DNA of 28,610 nt from Chitinophagaceae bacterium UBA2793 (GTDB taxonomy: Bacteria; Bacteroidota; Bacteroidia; Chitinophagales; Chitinophagaceae), in contig DEHT01000066.1 in the NCBI GenBank assembly GCA_002352045.1, forward strand, positions 17,533 to 46,142, read 5' to 3'. A model generated the notes under the pieces. That model was not told where the DNA came from. It saw nothing but the letters and a program-made list of their open reading frames with translations, and made no database searches. Made by a program: the position numbers and the translations under genes. Below are positions 23,430-28,610 of the stretch, piece by piece. Each line of letters opens with the position of its first letter. The first letter of the stretch is position 1.

Positions 23430-23437
23430 CAAATTTA
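23430..23437 (-). promoter_or_regulatory. Bacteroidota -7 promoter element of the efflux operon
   Basis: On the minus strand it reads TAAATTTG, matching TAnnTTTG, and ends 18 bp before the ATG at 23411. The TTG of this element is the only start that would extend the gene. Confidence 0.55.
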
Positions 23438-23555
23438 ATATAGCTAGGTTATATTATCAACGGTTAAATGAAAAGATATTTCACTATGTAGGTTTCTTGT
23501 TTTTTGTTTTACAGCGGAAGTAAATTAGATGATTTATTAATGTAATACGGGTCTT

Positions 23556-24242
23556 TTAATACAATTTTTTAAATTTTTCAAAAAGCAGCACATTTAAAAA
23601 AATAAGCAGCATTCCATAAAATACATCTTCTAACGGAATAGTGTAAATGCGGAAACCCAGGTTCTCTGCATCATTGTATTCAACAACCGGAATAGCGGTT
23701 AAAAATCCATTTACTATTAAAAATGGAATAAGTATTACGGTATAGGAAACAAGAAAAGCGGCACTGTTGAACTCGGGAAATGTTTTTTCAAATACCCAAA
23801 ACAACAATAAGGTTATTGAAAGAAAAAGAAAAGTGTAAAAGCTGTAATCTTTGCCTGCCACAAAAAAACAGGCAATACCCAAAACCAGGGCTATCATTCG
23901 CAAAAAATTGTTTGAAAAAGCATTGCTTTTTATATTTGGAAAATAGCAACGAATGCATTCATAAATAAACACGCAGCAATACGGTACTACAAAAAAGAAA
24001 AGGATTTCTTCAATGGGCAACCCATAAAATTGAATGCCACAAATATATTTTTCATTAAAATGCCAAATGCCCTGAGCCGTAAACAGTGCATCCCAAACTA
24101 TATAAAATACAGCCGGTAATATCATTGCGGGTGAAAGCCATTTCCATTTTTTGTAGAAAGCCACTTTTTTATCGAAGCTGAGCGCCAGCGGACCGGCCAA
24201 GGATGCGGCCAAAATAAGGAAGTATGTGTAGTGTGGATTCAA
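23556..24242 (-). CDS. crtY: Lycopene beta-cyclase, fused CrtYc-CrtYd type
   Basis: A 228-residue membrane protein with two lycopene-cyclase domains in tandem, about seven helices in total. The repeated acidic motifs are LPIEE (75-79) and IPLED (202-206), each preceded by a D/N-rich strand (DALFTAQGIWHFN, VEYNDAENLGFR). It cyclises a psi end of lycopene to a beta ring in the membrane. The first in-frame start is TTG at 24242; there is no ATG between the upstream stop and Met40, so TTG initiation is likely. It is the last gene of the carotenoid cluster, 138 bp after crtZ. That gap holds no ORF and nothing I recognise. No terminator was seen after it. Confidence 0.9.
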   Translation of the reverse strand: MNPHYTYFLILAASLAGPLALSFDKKVAFYKKWKWLSPAMILPAVFYIVWDALFTAQGIWHFNEKYICGIQFYGLPIEEILFFFVVPYCCVFIYECIRCYFPNIKSNAFSNNFLRMIALVLGIACFFVAGKDYSFYTFLFLSITLLLFWVFEKTFPEFNSAAFLVSYTVILIPFLIVNGFLTAIPVVEYNDAENLGFRIYTIPLEDVFYGMLLIFLNVLLFEKFKKLY

Positions 24243-24380
24243 TGGATAAAGATAAGGGAAAGGTATTTTCTTTCGGCTTTATACCTCATCCTAAAAAAAG
24301 CTTCGACCCGTGAAGACAGGATTCGAGAAAACATTTAAATAGAGCACCGATAGACCGGGACCACTAAAGATGAACAAAGT

Positions 24381-24878
24381 TCAACCGCCGGTTTCCAACA
24401 AATTCTTTTTTTGTAATTTCTTATCCTGCCTTACTTTGTCCCAATATTTTTTAGCCACCCACAACATGCCAAAACTTTCGCCATCTTCTTTACCTAAATG
24501 TTTGTGATGCATTTTGTGTGCCCATCGAAGGGACTTTATATAAGTATTGTTGCTTCGGGTAAACCATTTAAAGCGTTGATGAATGATAACTTCATGTATC
24601 AAAAAATAAGCTAATCCATATAATGCTATTCCAAAACCTATAGCTGCTACCCAGTACACTTTGTGCTGTAAACCCAGCATAATGCAAAGCCAGCTGGGAA
24701 TGGCAAATATTAAAAAGAAGGCATCGTTTTTTTCAAAAAATCCGGGTGAAGGTTGGTGATGGTCTTTATGCAGGTACCACAAAAAGCCATGCATCACATA
24801 GCGGTGAGTAAGCCATGTAATGCCTTCCATTAAAAAGAAGCTCGCTAACATTATCAGAACAAATAATATCCAGTTCAT
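24381..24878 (-). CDS. crtZ: Beta-carotene 3-hydroxylase
   Basis: A 165-residue membrane di-iron enzyme of the fatty acid hydroxylase superfamily that adds the 3-hydroxyl to beta rings. The histidine clusters are all visible: HRYVMH (25-30), HKDHH (37-41), HEVIIH (95-100) and HKMHHKH (121-127). Four hydrophobic segments surround them. Length and motifs fit CrtZ from Bacteroidota and Proteobacteria. The ATG overlaps the cruF stop by four bases (ATGA), implying coupled translation. With a monocyclic substrate it would act on the single beta ring. Confidence 0.93.
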   Translation of the reverse strand: MNWILFVLIMLASFFLMEGITWLTHRYVMHGFLWYLHKDHHQPSPGFFEKNDAFFLIFAIPSWLCIMLGLQHKVYWVAAIGFGIALYGLAYFLIHEVIIHQRFKWFTRSNNTYIKSLRWAHKMHHKHLGKEDGESFGMLWVAKKYWDKVRQDKKLQKKNLLETGG

Positions 24879-25561
24879 AAAAAAGTGCGTAGCAATAAAA
24901 AAAACATTGCCTGAATCAACAACAAATGTATGGCGAATTTATTTTGCTTATTGAATGGAAGTTTATGAAATATCAACAAAAGCAACAGGCTCACCACAAA
25001 CCATGAAATATAATTTAACGATGGAATTTCGCCATTACCCAACCATTGCCAATAGCCCAATTTAATGGCAACGGGTTCTATTAACCAATCCATAAATACG
25101 GCCAAGGTGGCTCCGTCTATTACAATGCTTAATGTACGCATGAGTGTAGATGGCTGTACCATTTCGTTGGCCAGTTTTGACGATAACCTGTATAAAAGGG
25201 TATGTACTGCAATGCCACAGCAATAAATAATAATAAACCAATTGATACCAATAATAAATGGAACATTATAAATGCCAGGGCCTAAAACATTGCCGTATTG
25301 ATAATTGCCAAACAATATTCCTGTTGTGGTGCCAATGTATTCAACAACAATACCCACAACAAAACATGCTATAAAAAAAATGATAAATGCCGGGTTTATT
25401 TTTTTTTGTGTATAAAAAAGTAAGCCCGCCATTAATAAAAGATGAAAGGGTGTAGTACTCACAATCCATTCGCTTTTAAAATACAACATACCCACCAGTC
25501 CTACCGCATGAAAGAGGATAGCAATGGCAGTAGCAATGGTATCTTTTGAAAATGAATTCAA
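24875..25561 (-). CDS. cruF: Carotenoid biosynthesis protein, CruF-like 1',2'-hydratase
   Basis: A 228-residue membrane protein with about seven helices, of the carotenoid biosynthesis (DUF422/CruF) family. The conserved core VEYIGTTTGILFGNYQYG (73-90) followed by VPFIIGINWFII (100-111) and the later MDWLIEPVAIKLGYW (158-172) identify it. CruF hydrates the psi end to a 1'-hydroxy group; other family members act on bacterioruberin precursors. The only plausible start is TTG at 25561, which overlaps the crtD stop (TTGA). The crtZ start overlaps its own stop. Its neighbours make a role in hydrating the acyclic end likely (inference). Confidence 0.85.
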   Translation of the reverse strand: MNSFSKDTIATAIAILFHAVGLVGMLYFKSEWIVSTTPFHLLLMAGLLFYTQKKINPAFIIFFIACFVVGIVVEYIGTTTGILFGNYQYGNVLGPGIYNVPFIIGINWFIIIYCCGIAVHTLLYRLSSKLANEMVQPSTLMRTLSIVIDGATLAVFMDWLIEPVAIKLGYWQWLGNGEIPSLNYISWFVVSLLLLLIFHKLPFNKQNKFAIHLLLIQAMFFLLLRTFL

Positions 25562-27048
25562 TGATGTTGATACTTTTTTTGGTCTTGGGCAATAAGGTTA
25601 GCTGTAATGGCTGCGCTTTTAAGGCAAAGCGGAATGCCGCCACCCGGGTGAACCGTTCCTCCGCAAAAATATAAATTTCTTAAATCGCCGCTATTTGGTT
25701 GCCTTTTAAAAGCTGCCATTTTTGTGTTGGAACTTGCGCCATACAAGGCTCCTAAATAACTGCCTGTTTGCAGCTCAATGAGTGTAGGGTTTAAAATGGT
25801 TTCCGATTCAATAAGTGGTTCAATATCGGTTTGGAGTAAACGATTTAGTTTTTCAATAATGGATTGTTTTATTTGCTGCTGCTTTAATTCCCAATCATCA
25901 CAGCCGGCCGGAACATTTACCATCACAAACCAGTTTTCTTTTCCGGCAGGTGCATGAGCCGTATCGTATTTTGAAGTGATATTGATATAAATGGTAGGGT
26001 CGCTGCTTATTTTTTTGTGATTAAAAATGGCCTCAAATTCTTCTTTATAATGTTTGCTGAAAAAAATATTGTGCAGGCCAAGTTCATTCATTCTTTTATT
26101 GATACCCCAATAAAATACCAAGGCACTGCTGCTGCGTTCCTGCCGTTCAATCTTTTTTACCTTATCGAGGCGGCCAACTAATTGTTGCCAGGTAAAGTAA
26201 CTGTCAACATTGCTTACTACCAGGCTGGCTATTTTATTTTCATTATTAATAACAATCCCTTTGGCAATTCCTTCGGTATGTATAATATGCTGTACCGGTG
26301 CATTAAAATGAAACTGCACTCCTTTTTTTTTGGCCAAGCTATACAAGGCATTGGTAATACTAACCATTCCGGCTTTTGGATAAAAAACGCCCTGGTTCAT
26401 TTCTAAATGAGGAATGAGGCTAAGCATGGCAGGGGCTTTAAATGGATTGCTGCCATTGTAAGTAGCAAACCTATTAAATATTTGCCGGAGCTCATGGGTT
26501 TTAAATTTTCTGCTATTATATTGACTAAGTGATTTAAACAAGTAGGCAAATTTTACAGCAGGTAATGCACGCAACACATTTTTGCTCAACCAGGTTTTTC
26601 CTTTATTGATGGGATGATTCAAAAAAATAATTCCAATGCGATTATATAGTTTTTGAGATGCCGACAAATAGTTGAGTACATTTTGTATGGGTTCGCCTGC
26701 CACCGCTTCTGCTTCGTTTGCAAAGCTTTCTGCATTGGCAAAGGCGTTAATTTGTTTGCCGTTTTCAAAAAAATATTTACAGCTTACCGGCACACTCTCA
26801 TAGTTTAAATAATCATTGAGCGTTTCGCCTGCATCTGAAAATAATTCTTCTAAGTTTTGTGGTTGGGTAAACAAAGATGGTCCTGCATCAAATTGAAAGC
26901 CGTCTTTTTCAAAAGCCGTTAGTTTGCCGCCGGGGCAATTATTTTTTTCATACACATCTACACTAAAGCCTTGTATGGCGAGCCTTATTGCAACCGCCAT
27001 TCCGGCTACACCTGCACCTATTACAATTGCTGATTTTTGATTACTCAT
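25558..27048 (-). CDS. crtD: CrtI/CrtD-like carotenoid desaturase
   Basis: A 496-residue FAD-dependent amine oxidase-type desaturase. The N-terminal dinucleotide fold is AIVIGAGVAGMAVAIRLA with GAGVAG at 11-16, followed by CPGGKLTAFEKDGFQFDAGP (38-57). The C-terminal FAD segment is YFCGGTVHPGGGIPLCLKSA, beginning near residue 460. It differs from the second CrtI-like gene at the window edge, whose tail reads FYTGQLTVPGPGVPP. The GGTVHPGGGIP tail and the cruF neighbour suggest 1'-hydroxycarotenoid 3',4'-desaturase (CrtD) activity. A CrtN-like or other desaturase is possible. Idi lies 5 bp upstream. Confidence 0.85.
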   Translation of the reverse strand: MSNQKSAIVIGAGVAGMAVAIRLAIQGFSVDVYEKNNCPGGKLTAFEKDGFQFDAGPSLFTQPQNLEELFSDAGETLNDYLNYESVPVSCKYFFENGKQINAFANAESFANEAEAVAGEPIQNVLNYLSASQKLYNRIGIIFLNHPINKGKTWLSKNVLRALPAVKFAYLFKSLSQYNSRKFKTHELRQIFNRFATYNGSNPFKAPAMLSLIPHLEMNQGVFYPKAGMVSITNALYSLAKKKGVQFHFNAPVQHIIHTEGIAKGIVINNENKIASLVVSNVDSYFTWQQLVGRLDKVKKIERQERSSSALVFYWGINKRMNELGLHNIFFSKHYKEEFEAIFNHKKISSDPTIYINITSKYDTAHAPAGKENWFVMVNVPAGCDDWELKQQQIKQSIIEKLNRLLQTDIEPLIESETILNPTLIELQTGSYLGALYGASSNTKMAAFKRQPNSGDLRNLYFCGGTVHPGGGIPLCLKSAAITANLIAQDQKKYQHH

Positions 27049-27053
27049 ATTGG

Positions 27054-27575
27054 CTACAATGTAGTGTTTGCAAGATAAGTTTCTAACAGGGGAAAAGCAA
27101 TTTTAAACCAGGACGTAAAAACATTTGGTTCTAAATGTAATTTACTTTTTATGGCTTCCATCTGTTGAAAATGATAATGGCTCACTTCCTCTTCATTGGC
27201 AAAAACAGGGCCATCATAATGGCCAATAAAAACATGGTCTATTTCATTTTCAGAAAGACCATTTTCAAAAGCAGATTGATAACTAAAGGTGAAAGCATGT
27301 GTTAGATCTGTTGTAAATCCGAGCTCTTCTTTCAATCTGCGAGCGGCAGCATCCTTTGTGTTTTCTCCGGGTAGAGGGTGGCTGCAACAGGCATTGGTCC
27401 ATAAGCCGGCGCTATGGTATTTTTGTAAAGCTCTTTTTTGCAAAAGCATTTTACCATCACCGTTAAAAATAAATACACTAAATGCCCTGTGCAATGCAGC
27501 CGTTTTATGCGCCTGCAATTTTTCCATTTCCCCAATGGCCTCATCCAATTTGTTTACTAAAATTACCTGTGTCAA
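27054..27575 (-). CDS. idi: Isopentenyl-diphosphate delta-isomerase, type I
   Basis: A 173-residue Nudix-fold enzyme interconverting IPP and DMAPP, raising prenyl precursor supply. The catalytic cysteine is Cys64 in TNACCSHP (60-67). The metal and acid residues are His23, His29 (LHRAFS) and Glu109/Glu111 in ENEIDHVF. The Nudix-type helix appears as AAARRLKEELGF (76-87). The start is TTG at 27575, separated from the crtB stop by a single codon (GTT) in the same frame; the next methionine is residue 17, too late for the family. Translation may depend on termination at crtB. Confidence 0.93.
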   Translation of the reverse strand: MTQVILVNKLDEAIGEMEKLQAHKTAALHRAFSVFIFNGDGKMLLQKRALQKYHSAGLWTNACCSHPLPGENTKDAAARRLKEELGFTTDLTHAFTFSYQSAFENGLSENEIDHVFIGHYDGPVFANEEEVSHYHFQQMEAIKSKLHLEPNVFTSWFKIAFPLLETYLANTTL

Positions 27576-27578
27576 AAC

Positions 27579-28415
27579 TTACAATAAATTGAGTTGACTG
27601 CTTAAGCCGGTTCTTAAAAATATAAACGCTTTGTGATAATCGGGTATGCGTACCCGTTTATGGAGTAGTACCGTGGGTTGTGCTCTTTGAATTTTTTTAA
27701 ACAAAGACACATAGTATTTGTAAGCAAGATAAACACCATACCTGGCTTTTGCCGGCAATTGAACGATGCCTTTATAAGCAGTATCGAGGTCGTTTTTAAT
27801 ATCCGCCTCTACCTGCTCTTTCATGGCAGTTGTAAAATTTTTAAAATCCACACCAGGAAAATAGGTTCTGTTCAGTCCCTGGTAATCGGCTTTGATGTCT
27901 CTTAAAAAATTTATTTTTTGAAAAGCAGCTCCCAATGCTTTTGCGGAAGGCTGTAGTTTTTCAAATGCTTGTTTATCGCCTTCGCAAAAAACATACAGGC
28001 ACATAAGGCCCACCACTTCGGCACTGCCATATATATAATCTTTGTAGCCCTGCAAATCGTATTTTGAATATTGCAAATCCATTTGCATGCTGTTGAAAAA
28101 AGCTTCTACCAGGGTTAGGTCAATTTTATATTGATTCACAGTTTGCTGAAAACTATGCAAAATAGGGTTGAGGCTAATGCCATCCTCAATGGCCTTAAAA
28201 GTTTGTGCTTTAAAATCGGCAAGCAATCTTTCTTTATTGTGCTGGTGAAAAGTGTCAACTATTTCATCGGCAAATCTTACTAAGCCATAAATATTGTAAA
28301 TGGGCTTGCGCATAGAATGATGAAGCAACAAAATGGCTCCACTAAATGAAGTGCTGTATCGCTCCGCAGTTATTTTGCTGCACTGGTTGCTTAAACTATC
28401 AAAAACATGCATCAT
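27579..28415 (-). CDS. crtB: Phytoene synthase
   Basis: A 278-residue squalene/phytoene synthase family enzyme that condenses two GGPP to phytoene, committing carbon to carotenoids. Both aspartate-rich Mg-binding motifs are present: VRFADEIVD (46-54, Asp50 and Asp54) and FLRDIKAD (170-177, Asp173 and Asp177). The preceding segment YSTSFSGAILLLHHSMRKPI (20-39) is the usual substrate-binding start, and LNRTYFP (181-187) is conserved. It is slightly shorter than many CrtB enzymes but complete. It lies 15 bp after the crtI stop and one codon before idi. Dehydrosqualene synthase (CrtM) is an alternative, made unlikely by the CrtI neighbour. Confidence 0.94.
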   Translation of the reverse strand: MMHVFDSLSNQCSKITAERYSTSFSGAILLLHHSMRKPIYNIYGLVRFADEIVDTFHQHNKERLLADFKAQTFKAIEDGISLNPILHSFQQTVNQYKIDLTLVEAFFNSMQMDLQYSKYDLQGYKDYIYGSAEVVGLMCLYVFCEGDKQAFEKLQPSAKALGAAFQKINFLRDIKADYQGLNRTYFPGVDFKNFTTAMKEQVEADIKNDLDTAYKGIVQLPAKARYGVYLAYKYYVSLFKKIQRAQPTVLLHKRVRIPDYHKAFIFLRTGLSSQLNLL

Positions 28416-28430
28416 AAAAAGTAAATATAA

Positions 28431-28610
28431 TTAAAACTCTTTTAGAATTTCCTTTGCTACCACTTCGCCACTAATTAAAGCGGGCGGTACGCCAGGGCCG
28501 GGTACTGTTAGCTGACCTGTGTAAAACAGGTTTTTCACTTTTTTACTTTTGAGAGATGGCTTTAGAATTGCAGTTTGTAATAGGGTATTGGCCAGCCCAT
28601 AAGCATTGCC
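28431..28610 (-). CDS. crtI: Phytoene desaturase, C-terminal part (5' end outside window)
   Basis: The minus-strand frame is open to the window edge; 59 residues are visible, ending at TAA (28431-28433). The tail reads GNAYGLANTLLQTAILKPS, then VKNLFYTGQLTVPGPGVPP and ALISGEVVAKEILKEF. This is the C-terminal FAD-binding signature of CrtI phytoene desaturase, which converts phytoene to lycopene in several steps. It is the first gene of the cluster seen here, 15 bp upstream of crtB. The promoter and any genes further upstream are outside the window. Confidence 0.92.
   Translation of the reverse strand, partial: GNAYGLANTLLQTAILKPSLKSKKVKNLFYTGQLTVPGPGVPPALISGEVVAKEILKEF

Noticed and set aside
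23412..23432. Seven-residue N-terminal extension of the TolC-like protein from a TTG
   Set aside because: The TTG lies in the promoter element TAAATTTG, and the ATG at 23411 starts a normal signal peptide.
24243..24380. Possible tRNA or structured RNA between crtZ and crtY (GATTCGA-like segment)
   Set aside because: No acceptor, D or anticodon stems could be paired around it; only a 4-bp hairpin with a T run was found.

Overview
The window looks like the chromosome of a pigmented, aerobic Bacteroidota bacterium, most likely of the order Chitinophagales/Chitinophagaceae (inference). The reasons are type IX secretion (Por) C-terminal tails on two exported proteins, several Bacteroidota-style lipoproteins, the -7 element TAnnTTTG just upstream of many start codons, almost no Shine-Dalgarno sequences, an alanine racemase tail of the MurF-Alr fusion type, and a carotenoid cluster of the CrtB/CrtI/CrtD/CruF/CrtYcd/CrtZ kind. 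I cannot name a species.

Layout. 1-3922 (+): end of an alanine racemase, a CLC chloride transporter/channel with CBS domains, lipoprotein signal peptidase and a lipoprotein. 3993-9355: a large secreted T9SS protein (-), a secreted PQQ-type sugar dehydrogenase with a T9SS tail (+) and a lone GH99 endo-mannosidase-like lipoprotein (-). 9412-12373: fumarase and a crotonase (both -, each followed by a clear terminator) and a TRIC-type channel (+). 12374-13638 is the only clearly accessory stretch: a 5'-truncated DNA/RNA non-specific endonuclease toxin tail, a probable immunity gene, three copies of a strong GTCGAC-containing hairpin, and a tandem duplication with a 180-bp period. 13639-16304 (+): an unusual ABC ATPase plus membrane protein pair. 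16305-20359: gltX (-), a lipoprotein (-), a polysaccharide deacetylase (+) and a TatD DNase (+). 20587-23411 (-): a TolC-like channel and a HlyD/MacA-like adaptor with no pump, followed by a decayed copy of the adaptor's own 3' end.

23556-28610 (-) is a carotenoid operon in the order crtI (cut by the window end), crtB, idi, crtD-like, cruF, crtZ, crtY(cd). Genes overlap or lie a few bases apart, except for a 138-bp gap before crtY. Together they would supply IPP/DMAPP balance (Idi), phytoene (CrtB) and lycopene (CrtI). One end would then be hydrated and desaturated (CruF, CrtD) and the other cyclised and 3-hydroxylated (CrtY, CrtZ), which predicts a saproxanthin-like monocyclic xanthophyll. 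No CrtW ketolase is seen.

The best candidates for something new are the hairpin-bounded toxin/immunity remnant with its tandem repeat, the ABC pair with degenerate ATPase motifs and a large extracytoplasmic insertion, and the pump-less efflux pair. No complete undescribed defence or mobile system is visible. Most of the window is housekeeping or known metabolism.
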